DNA from: Roseibium litorale
GTDB taxonomy: Bacteria > Pseudomonadota > Alphaproteobacteria > Rhizobiales > Stappiaceae
NCBI RefSeq assembly: GCF_014842915.1
Contig: NZ_JACYXI010000001.1
Coordinates: 62,001 to 126,000 of the forward strand
Length of the DNA: 64,000 nt
Direction: 5' to 3'
This document shows positions 29,037 through 37,987 of this stretch, piece after piece; the first letter of the stretch is position 1, and the number at the start of each line of letters is the position of its first letter. Under the pieces are notes generated by a model that was not told the origin of the DNA, made no database searches, and saw only the letters and a list, made by a program, of their open reading frames with translations. A program made the translations under genes and the position numbers.

Positions 29037-29858
29037 TCAGACGGACATTGCGGGATGTCTCCCGGCTGGCGCAAACAGGTAGTCGTGTTTGGAAAGCTTA
29101 TCGACCACCTTATAGCCGAAGCCCGCGAGATAGGACTGGATTTCAGCCAGCTTCCAGCACTCGATCAGCATAAAGTTGAAGCGGTACTTCTCGAAATCCA
29201 GCCCCTTGAGAACGCTCAGTTCACCGCCTTCGACATCGAGGCTTAAGAAGTCGATTTCCTGCGGGGCAGACGCTCTCTCCAGCACATCCGTCAAGGTCCG
29301 GGCGACCGCTCCAAAGCGGATCAGCTCCGCGTTCTTTTCCGCGGCATAGCCAATCGAAAGCTTGTTCTGCAGTCCAGCCTTCGCATGCTCATCCTGATCC
29401 AGCACACTTGTCTCGGCGACCGTCATCAGGTTCGAATAGGTCAGTTCGAGCATGGGCTTTTCGAACCCGAAAGGCACACAGGCGCAGCACTCGAAATGGT
29501 TTCGAGCACTGCGGTTGTCGATGCAGGTCAGGAAATTGTTCAAGCTCGGCTCGATCAGAACGCCCCGCCAGTTCCGCTTGCGTTCCAATGTCCAGGTATT
29601 CGACTGGAAATATCCGTCATTGGCTCCAAGCTCGACAAAGAAGCCATTGTCCTTGTCCAGCCATTTCGCCAGCAGTCCATCCATGCCGCCAGCCGCAACG
29701 GATCTCTTGTTCAGGACACGGCGCACGAGGAGGTAGACGGAAGGAGGGAGGAGCCAATTTTTCAGAAAGACCAGAAGCACAAATATTATCCTCAAGACGG
29801 GAATGGCAGGCCCAGAAACTGATGAAGCGGCCCCGAAGCTGTTTGGGGCTACTGCCAT
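29037..29858 (-). CDS. FkbM family SAM-dependent methyltransferase
   Basis: 273 residues. A hydrophobic N-terminal segment (about 20-45, VLRIIFVLLVFLKNWLLPP) suggests membrane attachment. The SAM motif FFVELGANDGYFQSNT and the later FLSLDVEGGELSVLKG are FkbM signatures. Family members often methylate glycans or secondary metabolites. No glycan cluster is nearby, so the substrate is unknown. No clear ribosome site precedes ATG 29858; an internal start is possible. Confidence 0.8.
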   Translation of the reverse strand: MAVAPNSFGAASSVSGPAIPVLRIIFVLLVFLKNWLLPPSVYLLVRRVLNKRSVAAGGMDGLLAKWLDKDNGFFVELGANDGYFQSNTWTLERKRNWRGVLIEPSLNNFLTCIDNRSARNHFECCACVPFGFEKPMLELTYSNLMTVAETSVLDQDEHAKAGLQNKLSIGYAAEKNAELIRFGAVARTLTDVLERASAPQEIDFLSLDVEGGELSVLKGLDFEKYRFNFMLIECWKLAEIQSYLAGFGYKVVDKLSKHDYLFAPAGRHPAMSV

Positions 29859-29938
29859 AGTATGTCGCTGTTAAGCACCAAATACTTTCAGATAGCCTTA
29901 ACTAGGCACTGAAAGGCTCATTTCCGTGACAGGCTGAC

Positions 29939-29970
29939 AAAAAAACCCGCTGGATTGCTCCAGCGGGTTT
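29939..29970 (-). terminator. Intrinsic terminator of rplM-rpsI
   Basis: On the minus strand, CCCGCTGG and CCAGCGGG (29946-29953 and 29960-29967) form an 8-9 bp stem followed by seven T (complement of A at 29939-29945). It begins about 30 bases after the rpsI stop. Confidence 0.85.
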
Positions 29971-29996
29971 CTTGAAGTCCGCAAGCGGCTGAGAAA

Positions 29997-30473
29997 TCAG
30001 CGCTTGGAGAACTGGAAGGACCGGCGTGCCTTTGCACGGCCGAACTTCTTACGCTCAACCACACGGCTGTCGCGGGTGATGAAGCCTTCCTTCTTGAGCA
30101 GGCCACGCAGTTCCGGCTCGAAGTAGGTCAGAGCCTTTGAGATGCCGTGACGAACAGCACCGGCCTGACCGGACAGGCCACCACCAGCAACGGTAGCGAC
30201 AATGTCATACTGGCCATCGCGGTCGGTCAGGACGATCGGCTGACGCAGGATCATCTGAAGAACCGGACGTGCGAAATACGCAGTGAAGTCCTTCTTGTTG
30301 ATCGTGATCTTGCCGGTGCCCGGCTTGATCCACACGCGGGCAACAGCGTCCTTACGCTTGCCGGTTGCGTATGCGCGGCCATGAGCGTCCAGCTTCTGGA
30401 CATGAACCGGAGCTTCCGGAGCAGCGGATTCGATAGCGCCGCCCAGCTCTTCCAGGGATTGCAGCTCAGCCAT
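29997..30473 (-). CDS. rpsI: 30S ribosomal protein S9
   Basis: 158 residues with the alphaproteobacterial N-terminal extension. [20 protein letters not shown], the [19 protein letters not shown] core and the C-terminal tail ending in SKR, which reaches into the ribosomal P site, are all present. It starts 2 bases after the rplM stop, the usual coupled order. Confidence 0.98.
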   Translation of the reverse strand: MAELQSLEELGGAIESAAPEAPVHVQKLDAHGRAYATGKRKDAVARVWIKPGTGKITINKKDFTAYFARPVLQMILRQPIVLTDRDGQYDIVATVAGGGLSGQAGAVRHGISKALTYFEPELRGLLKKEGFITRDSRVVERKKFGRAKARRSFQFSKR

Positions 30474-30475
30474 CG

Positions 30476-30943
30476 TTATGCCCTCTTGCCGTCGTTCTTG
30501 TCGTTGAGGCTCTTGACGTCAACCAGAACCGGCGACTGAGCTTCATGCGGATGCTCGGCACCGGCGTAGACACGCAGGTTCTTGAGCTGTGCGTTGGACA
30601 GCGGACCGCCCGGCATCATGCGCTGCACGGCCTTCTGGAGCACGCGCTCCGGGAAACGGCCTTCGAGGATCGCACGTGCGGTGCGTTCCTTGATCCCGCC
30701 CGGATGGCCGGTGTGCCAGTAGTACTTCTTGTTTTCGTACTTGCGGCCGGTCAGTACCACCTTGTCGGCGTTCACAACGATGATGTTGTCGCCGCAGTCA
30801 ACGTGGGGGGTGTAGGTCGGCAGATGCTTGCCGCGCAGATGGTTGGCGATGTAGGCAGCCAGACGGCCCACGACCATGCCTTCAGCGTCGATCAAGATCC
30901 ACTTTTTCTCGACCTCAGCCGGCTTGGCAGAGAAGGTCTTCAT
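30476..30943 (-). CDS. rplM: 50S ribosomal protein L13
   Basis: 155 residues. [20 protein letters not shown] starts the family, and [14 protein letters not shown] and the PHMLPGG-type [18 protein letters not shown] block are present. ATG 30943 is the family start; the open frame extending upstream to 31045 is leader sequence. First gene of the rplM-rpsI operon, with a good promoter 90-115 bases upstream. Confidence 0.98.
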   Translation of the reverse strand: MKTFSAKPAEVEKKWILIDAEGMVVGRLAAYIANHLRGKHLPTYTPHVDCGDNIIVVNADKVVLTGRKYENKKYYWHTGHPGGIKERTARAILEGRFPERVLQKAVQRMMPGGPLSNAQLKNLRVYAGAEHPHEAQSPVLVDVKSLNDKNDGKRA

Positions 30944-31030
30944 GAGTTTGATCCATGAGTTGGTTTTAAACAAAAAGCCCGCCGCAAAACCCCAAGGGCT
31001 CCAGAGACGGACTTTAATTCGTCGAGGCAG

Positions 31031-31059
31031 CTTATAAGCCAGCATAAAAGACGGGTCAA
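31031..31059 (-). promoter_or_regulatory. Sigma-70 type promoter of rplM-rpsI
   Basis: On the minus strand TTGACC (31054-31059) and TATAAG (31031-31036) are separated by exactly 17 bases, a near-consensus housekeeping promoter. Transcription would start near 31024, giving an rplM leader of about 80 bases. This leader contains a GC-rich inverted repeat region (GCCCTTGGGG...GCGGGC), a possible site for ribosomal-protein feedback. Confidence 0.7.
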
Positions 31060-31109
31060 GAACACAATTCTCACAATTGCAAAAAATATGTCATAAAAAA
31101 CAATAACTT

Positions 31110-31200
31110 AAAAAAACGGTATCATAATACCGTATACTCTGCACTTGCTGACGGCCGCTTGCGGCTCCCGGACTCACTTTTTGAACACCACAAGACGCCG
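31110..31200 (-). ncRNA. Candidate small RNA with intrinsic terminator
   Basis: On the minus strand, ACGGTAT and ATACCGT (31116-31133) form a 7-bp stem with a 4-base loop followed by seven T (complement of A at 31110-31116). No protein gene lies upstream on that strand: the next gene, at 31267, is on the plus strand. A second GC hairpin (GCCG-CAAG-CGGC, 31154-31165) precedes the terminator. A TTGAAC box at 31229-31234 could be part of a promoter, but the -10 is poor. Boundaries are approximate. Confidence 0.35.
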
Positions 31201-31266
31201 CAGAAACCTTTATTCCATATAAAAGCAAGTTCAAGACGTTCATAAAATCTGAACAAAAATAAAGCC

Positions 31267-32574
31267 ATGATTCTCGCAACTGATAATAGAATTGAGACTG
31301 TCCGGATGAATATTGTAAAAAGGAACGCGGCATCAGCGATCGGATTCATTTTTCTGATCATAATTTCCATTGCAATATACATCAATACGATAGAAAAAAA
31401 GATTCAATCCGAAGTTGAATACGGGGTTAAATTTTATGTTTCGGATCAAATTGGCATCTTGATCCGCGAGTTTCTGAACAACGTTCCGGACGCTGCAGAA
31501 ATGATCGCGGCTGGAGACAGCCAGCCGATTGCCTCCAGCGGAACGCTCAAAGTTCCGGTACAGACCGCTCTTCTGGGGTTTCAGATTTTCAATGCTGCGG
31601 GCGGCGTCAGCTACCGCTCAATGACTGGCCTTGCCGGACAGAACACTCAGGACGCGGAGAAACAGACGGTGGCGGAGGTCCTGAAGTCAGGGGTACCCGT
31701 GATTCACATCGCGCATCACCATGCCGATCATTCGCTTGCAGCTCAGCAGCAGCCAGATTCCGCAACCGCAGGAGGAGTGGCAGCACCCCATGCCGCCGCC
31801 ACAGCTTTTGTGCCAATCACATCGGAAACTGGCCAGACAATCGGCGTCATGCATGCGACCATGAACGTCAGCCACGTTCAAGAACTGATGGAACTGGCCT
31901 TTTACAATGTGTCTGAACTGGTTCACCTCGGGACCATTCTGCTGGTGCTTATTCCAGCGGTCGCCCTGGCCCTGCGCACATGGCAGATGATGCGCACAGA
32001 CCGCAAACTGCTGGAACTGGCGAAATATGACCAGACAACCGGCGTTTACAACCGCGGGACAATCGTCGAAATCCTGTCCCAGGCCTTCCCGCCTACCCCT
32101 TCCCGCGCGAACTACGGCTTGCTGTTTGTGGATGTTGACTATTTCAAAAGCGTCAACGACACCTTCGGGCACCATAACGGCGATCAGGTGCTCAGGCACA
32201 TTGCCTCGGTCCTCAAGGACTGCGTCCGGAAAGACCACGACAAGGTCGCACGCTATGGCGGCGATGAATTCCTGATCGTCTGCCCACGCATCAGCATGGC
32301 AGGCCTGCGGGAGATCTACCAGAGGATCGAACGGGCGATCAAAACCCCGATCGAGATTGCGGGACACCCCTATAGCGTCGGGCTCAGTATCGGCGCCTAT
32401 GTTTCAACAGACGCCGACAGCCAGAAAAGCGCCCTGCACAAGGCCGACCTTGCCGTTTACGCTGCCAAACATGCAGGGCGGGGACGCACCGTTGAATACT
32501 CAAACCACATGAAAGACGTGCCGCGCACTCAAGACGCTCACACACCCGCGGCCACAAGCCCGCGCTCTGCCTAG
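31267..32574 (+). CDS. Membrane-bound GGDEF diguanylate cyclase with His-rich sensor region
   Basis: 435 residues: transmembrane helix at about 27-47, a periplasmic region of about 165 residues, a second helix at about 217-237, then a GGDEF domain with RYGGDEF (GGDEF at 331-335). The active-site loop is intact, so it should make c-di-GMP. The periplasmic part has a His cluster at 147-155 (HIAHHHADH), which might bind a metal. The first 70 codons are AT-rich compared with neighbours. Start may be ATG 31267 or 31306; neither has a clear ribosome site. The stop codon lies inside the terminal CTAG of a MITE-like element. Confidence 0.88.
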   Translation: MILATDNRIETVRMNIVKRNAASAIGFIFLIIISIAIYINTIEKKIQSEVEYGVKFYVSDQIGILIREFLNNVPDAAEMIAAGDSQPIASSGTLKVPVQTALLGFQIFNAAGGVSYRSMTGLAGQNTQDAEKQTVAEVLKSGVPVIHIAHHHADHSLAAQQQPDSATAGGVAAPHAAATAFVPITSETGQTIGVMHATMNVSHVQELMELAFYNVSELVHLGTILLVLIPAVALALRTWQMMRTDRKLLELAKYDQTTGVYNRGTIVEILSQAFPPTPSRANYGLLFVDVDYFKSVNDTFGHHNGDQVLRHIASVLKDCVRKDHDKVARYGGDEFLIVCPRISMAGLREIYQRIERAIKTPIEIAGHPYSVGLSIGAYVSTDADSQKSALHKADLAVYAAKHAGRGRTVEYSNHMKDVPRTQDAHTPAATSPRSA

Positions 32575-32840
32575 GGTGTGGACTCATAAATTTGGAGGCA
32601 ATGGTTTGAGCGAATTTGTTTGGATACAAGGCGCAAGACTGCAGGAAGCCATATGGCTTTCAAAGTCTTGCAACGCTGTAGCCGGACGAATTCGCCAAAT
32701 CCTTACAGGACGCGCAACTGGCTGTGAAAGGCAGCGTTGAGCGTCTCAACCGGGCATAAAGCCCGCTTTTCGCCACTCGCCTTGCCTTTCGGTGCCAGTT
32801 GACGCGCCATTACCTGCAAATTTATGGGTCCACACCCTAG
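32571..32840. mobile_element. 270-bp MITE-like non-autonomous element
   Basis: The ends are inverted copies of about 34 bp: CTAGGGTGTGGACTCATAAA at the left and the complement of CTAGGGTGTGGACCCATAAA at the right, continuing through TTTG.AGG.AATGG with few mismatches. CTAG at both outer edges could be a target duplication or part of the ends. The interior has no transposase ORF. The ends look like those of IS5-type elements, but this is from memory, not a search. The left end coincides with the stop codon (TAG 32572-32574) of the GGDEF gene. Confidence 0.75.
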
Positions 32841-32944
32841 CTAAACGGCGCTCATAAGCGGGTCCGTTAGCTTCAGGCGGATAAGGTGGCTCCTTTTGGA
32901 AGGCGGACACGAGACAGCCCACCGGCATGCTCCCGCCGTTAACC

Positions 32945-33373
32945 TCACCGCGGCGGCACGGAATAGGTGGCCGTTGCGTGGGCCACATAGTCTTCTTCCC
33001 CCTCGCCAGCGATGCCGCATTCCACGACGGCGAGGCGCTTGCCGAGTTTTAGAAGACGGCAGGTGCACAGAAGGTCTCCCGGCTCCGGCTTGCGCAAGAA
33101 ATTGATATTGAGACTTGTGGTCACCGCCAGAGCGACCGGTCCGATATGGGCGAGGATCACCACATAGGCAGCCAAGTCCGCCAAGGCCATCATGGAGGGG
33201 CCGGACACAGTTCCACCGGGCCGCAGATGCATATCCGTCGCCTTCAGGCGGACAACCACCTCCCCCGGAGCGACACTTTCCACGAAATAGGCCCTGCCGC
33301 CCGTATGGATTTGAGGAAAGACCTCGTCCAGAAACTGCGACAGATCCTGCGTGGTCATCACCGGCGTCAGCAT
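32945..33373 (-). CDS. PaaI family hotdog-fold thioesterase
   Basis: 142 residues of hotdog fold. The segment LRPGGTVSGPSMMALADLAA matches the PaaI signature (HxxGxVxG..MxxLADxA with the usual Asp), followed by NINFLRKPEPGDLLC. It probably hydrolyses acyl-CoA thioesters. ATG 33373 has GGGGAGG upstream. It lies 116 bases downstream of the Lrp-type regulator gene on the same strand. Confidence 0.82.
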   Translation of the reverse strand: MLTPVMTTQDLSQFLDEVFPQIHTGGRAYFVESVAPGEVVVRLKATDMHLRPGGTVSGPSMMALADLAAYVVILAHIGPVALAVTTSLNINFLRKPEPGDLLCTCRLLKLGKRLAVVECGIAGEGEEDYVAHATATYSVPPR

Positions 33374-33489
33374 GCATTCCCCTCCCCATCCGGCTCAAGC
33401 CTCCGATATGCCTGGGCCTTTACCTCTTCAACTCACCTAAACGTCAACGCATCCGGAACGCAAGGCGGTAAAGCTCTGTGAAACAGGGA

Positions 33490-33951
33490 TCACCCCAGTG
33501 GCATTGACGGGCCTGACTTCGCGGTCCGGAGTACAAAATTGGTTCTGGAAGCCCTCACCAGTCCCGGGCCCAGCAGCTTTTTCATCATGAAGGCCTCCAG
33601 GTCCTCCGGATCGCGGACCACGACCTTCATCACATAATCCGCATCTCCGGTAATCGAGGAGCACTCGATCACCCTGTCCTCGGTCTGCACCATATGGTCG
33701 AAAGCCGCGATCGTCTCCGGACCATGGTTCATCAGCGACACATGCACATAGGCCATGGCGTGAAAGCCCAGCTCGCGCGGATTGAGGATCGCGGCGTATT
33801 TCTCGATCACCCCGGCTTCCTCCAGCCGCTTGATCCTGCGCCAGCACGGCGAGACGGACATGCCCGCCTGCTCGGCGAGATCCTTCGCGCTGGCCCGGCC
33901 ATCCTTTTGCAGGAGCGCGAGCAGTTTCTTGTCCTGACTGTCCAGATCCAT
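33490..33951 (-). CDS. Lrp/AsnC family transcriptional regulator, divergent from phhA
   Basis: 153 residues: N-terminal winged helix-turn-helix (ILALLQ-type start, KDLAEQAGMSVSPCWRRIKRLE at about 23-44) and a C-terminal RAM ligand domain (ITGDADYVMKVVVRDPEDLE). ATG 33951 is chosen because GGAGG lies 9 bases upstream. The gene is divergent from phhA across 126 bases, so it is likely to control phenylalanine hydroxylase, with Phe or Tyr as ligand (inference from position and family). Confidence 0.88.
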   Translation of the reverse strand: MDLDSQDKKLLALLQKDGRASAKDLAEQAGMSVSPCWRRIKRLEEAGVIEKYAAILNPRELGFHAMAYVHVSLMNHGPETIAAFDHMVQTEDRVIECSSITGDADYVMKVVVRDPEDLEAFMMKKLLGPGLVRASRTNFVLRTAKSGPSMPLG

Positions 33952-34077
33952 CAGCAAAATCCTCCCAGATTACAGCCTGCATCGTATTTTCTTTTCCAGA
34001 TTGACGCAAAACAAGCAAAATGAGAACGATAAAACCGCAGGATCAGGCCTATCCTTGCCAGTGAGGAGGAGCTCACC

Positions 34078-34872
34078 ATGGCAAAAACAAGCGCATATAC
34101 CGCAAAGATTCCCGGCCCGGACGGACGGATCGCCTATACCGACGAGGAGAACGGTGTGTGGCGGGACCTCTATGCCCGCCAGGAGCCGAATGTCCGCAAG
34201 ATGGCCGCGCCGGATTATCTGGCAGGTTTCGACAAGCTGGCCCTGCCCGCCGACCGTGTGCCCCAATGCGCCGAGGTGTCCGAAGTTCTCGGCCGGCATA
34301 CAGGCTGGAAGGTGGAGCCGGTTCCTGCCCTGATCGGCTTTGGCCGCTTCTATTCCATGCTGGCAAGCCGCACCTTTCCGGCGGCGTCTTTTATCCGCAG
34401 CCGCGAGGACTTTGACTACATCAAGGAGCCGGACATCTTTCACGAGATCTTCGGCCACACACCGATGCTGACCGACCCGCGCTTTGCCGCCTTTTCCGAG
34501 GCGATCGGCAAGGCTGGGCAGAAGCTGGAGCCCAAGGACTATTCCTGGCTGATCCGTCTCTACTGGTTCACCATCGAGTTCGGCCTGACAAAAGTGGACG
34601 GTGTCTACAAGTCTCTCGGCTCGGGCCTGGCTTCCTCGCCAACAGAGCTTCCCCACAGCGTCAGCGGCCCTAACGTCATCCGCCGCCCGTTCGATGTGAT
34701 CGACATCCTGCGGACGCCCTACCGGATCGATATCCATCAGCCGCTTTACTACGTGCTGGAGAATGTCGACGACCTGTTCAAGGCCGCTGAACGGGATCTG
34801 GCCGCCGACATCCGCAAGGCCCAGTCTCTCGGACTGTTCGCTCCGCTTTACCCTGTTGAGAAGAGTGCCTGA
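34078..34872 (+). CDS. phhA: Phenylalanine-4-hydroxylase
   Basis: 264 residues, the bacterial monomeric type. Iron ligands are H122 and H127 in HEIFGH and E167 in FTIEFG. It converts phenylalanine to tyrosine with tetrahydropterin and O2. A strong GAGGAGG site precedes ATG 34078. phhB follows after one base, forming a two-gene operon for hydroxylation and pterin recycling. Confidence 0.96.
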   Translation: MAKTSAYTAKIPGPDGRIAYTDEENGVWRDLYARQEPNVRKMAAPDYLAGFDKLALPADRVPQCAEVSEVLGRHTGWKVEPVPALIGFGRFYSMLASRTFPAASFIRSREDFDYIKEPDIFHEIFGHTPMLTDPRFAAFSEAIGKAGQKLEPKDYSWLIRLYWFTIEFGLTKVDGVYKSLGSGLASSPTELPHSVSGPNVIRRPFDVIDILRTPYRIDIHQPLYYVLENVDDLFKAAERDLAADIRKAQSLGLFAPLYPVEKSA

Positions 34873-34873
34873 C

Positions 34874-35215
34874 ATGAGCGCAACAGATCTCGCCCAAGCC
34901 GCCTGTGAACCCTGCCAGGGCATCGGAGGCACCTTGCCCGCGGACGAGGCCCGCGCCCTGATGGCTGGGCTGCATCCGGACTGGACCATGGATGACGAAG
35001 CCAAATCCATCCAGCGTACCTTCAAGGTGAAGGGCTTTGCCAAGGCGGTCTATCTGGCCAACCTGGCCGCTTACAATGCCGACCGGGATGGCCATCATCC
35101 GGATGTCGCTTTCGGCTGGGGCTATTGCCGTATCACCTTCACGTCTCACGAGCTGGACGGGCTGACGAAGAACGACTTCATCTGCGCAGCCAAGCTCGAC
35201 AAGCTGGTTGCCTGA
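34874..35215 (+). CDS. phhB: Pterin-4-alpha-carbinolamine dehydratase
   Basis: 113 residues. The family signature HHPDV (DGHHPDVAFGWGYCRITFTS) is intact. It dehydrates 4a-hydroxytetrahydropterin made by PhhA. ATG 34874 begins one base after the phhA stop. The N-terminus CEPCQGIGGTLPADEA with two Cys is common in bacterial PhhB/PCD proteins. Confidence 0.94.
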   Translation: MSATDLAQAACEPCQGIGGTLPADEARALMAGLHPDWTMDDEAKSIQRTFKVKGFAKAVYLANLAAYNADRDGHHPDVAFGWGYCRITFTSHELDGLTKNDFICAAKLDKLVA

Positions 35216-35234
35216 AACGAGGGCTTTGCTTCAC

Positions 35235-35261
35235 GCCGTCCCGGCCTCGTGCCGGGACGGC
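35235..35261. terminator. Hairpin after phhB
   Basis: GCCGTCCCGGC and GCCGGGACGGC pair perfectly over 11 bp around CTCGT, 19 bases after the phhB stop. No T-tract follows, so it may be a weak terminator or an intergenic palindromic repeat. Confidence 0.5.
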
Positions 35262-35403
35262 TCGGCACGCTCCGATCCAGACCGGTTACACGCCCACAGC
35301 CTTCTCCCCGGCTTTCTCCTATCGTCCCAGTCGCCACGCCCTGCCCTCTTGGGTAAAGTGCCGGCAAAGACCGGCCCCAAAACCGACAAGAGGAACTTCA
35401 GCC

Positions 35404-36225
35404 ATGTCCGATGCCGCCGCTGTTGAAACGGGTGAAAAGCCGATGCTGGGAACCCTGCTGCACAATGGCGTCTACCGAATTGTCATGCAGCGCCCGGAGC
35501 GTATGAACGCCCTGTCCCGCGAGATGATGAGCGCACTCTCCGCAGAACTCACCAAGGCAGCCAACGATCCGGAGATCCGCGTTGTCCTTCTGGGAGCAGA
35601 GGGCAAGGTGTTCTGCGCCGGTCATGACCTTAAGGAACTGACCGCGGCCCGGGCCGAGGCTGATGGCGGACGGGCGACCTATGAGGCGATCATGCGCCAG
35701 TGCTCCGGCCTGATGCAGCAGATCGTGCGTCTGCCCAAGCCGGTGATTGCCGTCGTCACCGGTGTTGCGACCGCAGCCGGCTGCCAGCTTGTCGCCTCCT
35801 GCGACCTGGCCATGGCGGTCGACACAGCGACCTTCTGCACGCCGGGCGTCAATATTGGCCTCTTCTGCTCCACCCCCATGGTCGCCCTGACGCGCAATGC
35901 CTCCCCCAAGCAGGCCATGGAAATGCTTTTGACCGGTGAAAGCATCGATGCCTCGACGGCCAAGGATTTCGGCTTGATCAACCGCATCGTGCCTCGTGAC
36001 TACCTCGACCAGGTGGTGCAGAAATATGCCGAGGTCATCGCCTCCAAGTCGGCGCACACGGTCAAGATCGGCAAGGAAGCCTTCTACCGCCAGCTCGAAA
36101 TGCCGCTGTCGGAAGCCTATGATTTCGCGGCCCAGACCATGGTCGACAACATGATGGCAAGAGACGCCGAAGAAGGCATCAACGCCTTCCTTCAGAAGCG
36201 CAAGCCCGAGTGGACGGACAGTTGA
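35404..36225 (+). CDS. Enoyl-CoA hydratase/isomerase family protein
   Basis: 273 residues of crotonase fold. Oxyanion-hole segments are KVFCAGHDLKEL and the VATAAGCQLVASCDLA block; the usual acidic catalytic residues after these are not obvious, so it may not be a standard hydratase. It resembles the ECHDC3-like branch. ATG 35404 has AGAGGAA upstream. It stands alone after phhAB. Confidence 0.82.
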   Translation: MSDAAAVETGEKPMLGTLLHNGVYRIVMQRPERMNALSREMMSALSAELTKAANDPEIRVVLLGAEGKVFCAGHDLKELTAARAEADGGRATYEAIMRQCSGLMQQIVRLPKPVIAVVTGVATAAGCQLVASCDLAMAVDTATFCTPGVNIGLFCSTPMVALTRNASPKQAMEMLLTGESIDASTAKDFGLINRIVPRDYLDQVVQKYAEVIASKSAHTVKIGKEAFYRQLEMPLSEAYDFAAQTMVDNMMARDAEEGINAFLQKRKPEWTDS

Positions 36226-36327
36226 GGGCGCATGCCCTCAGAATCCCTTTCCCCTCGCGGCAACCGCAGCACACATAAATCCGCCACCTGTTGACCGGTG
36301 CACATGGTTCTGGTGAAGGCCAACGGG

Positions 36328-37242
36328 CTACGGATCCAGATAGAATCTCTGCCGCCGCTGTTCCCAGATTTTTTCGCCAATCAGGCAATCATAGGCGGCG
36401 CTGTTGGCGCGTGGGGAGAACTGGGCTTTGATCACCGGAGCCGTCAGGGGCGCATTCAGCGGCGCTGACGGTTGCTGATCAGGCGTCAGCCCGCCGATCT
36501 CCAGCACCAGTTTGCGCCGGACAGCTTCCGGAAATTGCTTCCAGTCATTGACCGGAATGACGAAACTGGCGGGACCGCCGATGACGCAGTTGCGGTAATA
36601 GGCGTCCAGATCGTCAATGCTGAAGCCGGAGTAGAAGCCTCCGGTGGTCATCAGGGGCAGACCGTTGATCGCGACACCGCTTTCCACCGCCGCGTCCCGC
36701 GCCAGCGTCACCATGATCCCCTCATTGTTGGGGCCATCGCCGGAAATGTCGATCACCAGACGGTCCGCAGCGTAAGGTGCCGATTTCAGCAGCTCCGTTC
36801 CGTGCAAAATCGCGCCGGAAATGGAGGTCCGGCTGGCGCTGGCGCCCCGGTTCTCCAGAAGCTTCGCGGCAACGGCCTCCGCATCCGCAGCGCTGCCGAT
36901 CACCGTCCAGCCGACGATCTCACGGATATGAGCCGTGCCTGCCCATTCAAAAAACGTAATGGCAATACGCCCATAGGCACCATATTGAATGGCCTGGATC
37001 ACCTGGGGGCTAGCAATGGCTGCCGCATAGCCTTGCCGCTGGATCTCCAGCTCCTCAGGCGACATGGACCTGGACACATCCACGGCCAGAGCAAGGGCCA
37101 CATCCACACGCAGACCATCAGCCTGCTGCGCCCGGGCAGGGGCAGCTGGAAGAAGACCAAGGGTCAGCGCGAGGGCAACGGTAACAGCCACCGTGACAGC
37201 CAGAGCGCCAGCGACCCGCTGAAGACATCCGGTGTTCCACAT
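36328..37242 (-). CDS. DUF1194 (VWA-like) exported protein
   Basis: 304 residues. A signal peptide (residues about 10-37, AVTVAVTVALALTLGLLPAA, cleavage after PARAQ) precedes a von Willebrand A-like domain with a MIDAS-type DVSRSM motif. DISGDGPNNEG and GLPLMTTGG follow, as in DUF1194 proteins, whose function is unknown. ATG 37242 is chosen because it starts directly before the leader; the frame is open to 37440. No ribosome site is evident. Confidence 0.78.
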   Translation of the reverse strand: MWNTGCLQRVAGALAVTVAVTVALALTLGLLPAAPARAQQADGLRVDVALALAVDVSRSMSPEELEIQRQGYAAAIASPQVIQAIQYGAYGRIAITFFEWAGTAHIREIVGWTVIGSAADAEAVAAKLLENRGASASRTSISGAILHGTELLKSAPYAADRLVIDISGDGPNNEGIMVTLARDAAVESGVAINGLPLMTTGGFYSGFSIDDLDAYYRNCVIGGPASFVIPVNDWKQFPEAVRRKLVLEIGGLTPDQQPSAPLNAPLTAPVIKAQFSPRANSAAYDCLIGEKIWEQRRQRFYLDP

Positions 37243-37438
37243 GCGCTTCAGAGTAACGCAATGGCGCCAAGGCTCCAGAGGCTTCTTTGCCGGGCCGCTC
37301 ACGCCTGCGTGAACGAAGACCACAATCCCTGCGGACGGACGAAAGAACAGCTTGCCGAGGCTGGCAGCATGGGGTTTTCTTTGCCCCTCGCCGCACGGCC
37401 CCACCTGAAGGCCCATCTTGAGCACGACGAAAGACATC

Positions 37439-37969
37439 ATGAACCACGACAGCTATTCCGACACCTACATCAAGTCCATTCTGGACGAGGTGATGACCGT
37501 TGCCATGGTGGGCGCCAGCGCCAATACGGTCCGTCCCTCCTATTTCGTGCTGAAGTATATGCTGTCAAAGGGATATGACGTCTGGCCGGTCAATCCGGGT
37601 CAGGCCGGCAAGGAGATCCTGGGCCAGACGGTCTATGCGTCCCTGGACGAGCTGCCGGGTGTTCCGGACATGGTCGATATCTTCCGCAACTCGGACGCTG
37701 CCGCACAAATCGTCGACGACATCATCGCCTCGAAGGACCAGCGCGGCGGATTGCCCAAGGTGATCTGGATGCAGCTAACCGTGCGCCATGACGATGCCGC
37801 CAAGCGGGCGGAAGCCGCTGGCATCAAGGTGGTGATGGACCGTTGCCCGAAGATCGAATACGGGCGCCTTTCCGGCGAAATCGGCTGGGCCGGGGTCAAC
37901 TCCCGCACGCTTTCCTCAAAACGCCCGGTGCTCAAGAGCGGCTTCCAGCACCGCGGGCTGAAGGGCTGA
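37439..37969 (+). CDS. CoA-binding domain protein (YccU type)
   Basis: 176 residues of CoA_binding_2 fold: VAMVGASANTVRPSYFVLKY near the start, then GYDVWPVNPG, and VVMDRCPKIEY near the end. These small Rossmann proteins bind CoA or nucleotides; the role is unclear. ATG 37439 lies behind GACGAAAGAC. A small membrane protein gene follows 18 bases downstream, so they probably form an operon. Confidence 0.8.
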   Translation: MNHDSYSDTYIKSILDEVMTVAMVGASANTVRPSYFVLKYMLSKGYDVWPVNPGQAGKEILGQTVYASLDELPGVPDMVDIFRNSDAAAQIVDDIIASKDQRGGLPKVIWMQLTVRHDDAAKRAEAAGIKVVMDRCPKIEYGRLSGEIGWAGVNSRTLSSKRPVLKSGFQHRGLKG

Positions 37970-37987
37970 GATCAAAGGAAGCATCTT

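Larger units (their letters stand above)
30944..31266. other. AT-rich 323-bp intergenic region
   Basis: Holds the rplM leader and promoter, the candidate small RNA and the upstream region of the GGDEF gene. The stretch 31080-31140 and 31200-31400 is clearly AT-richer than the rest of the window. No protein gene was found. Confidence 0.6.

Noticed and set aside
32746..32988. Minus-strand frame spanning the MITE end and thioesterase 3' region
   Set aside because: No domain, crosses the element border and overlaps a real gene.
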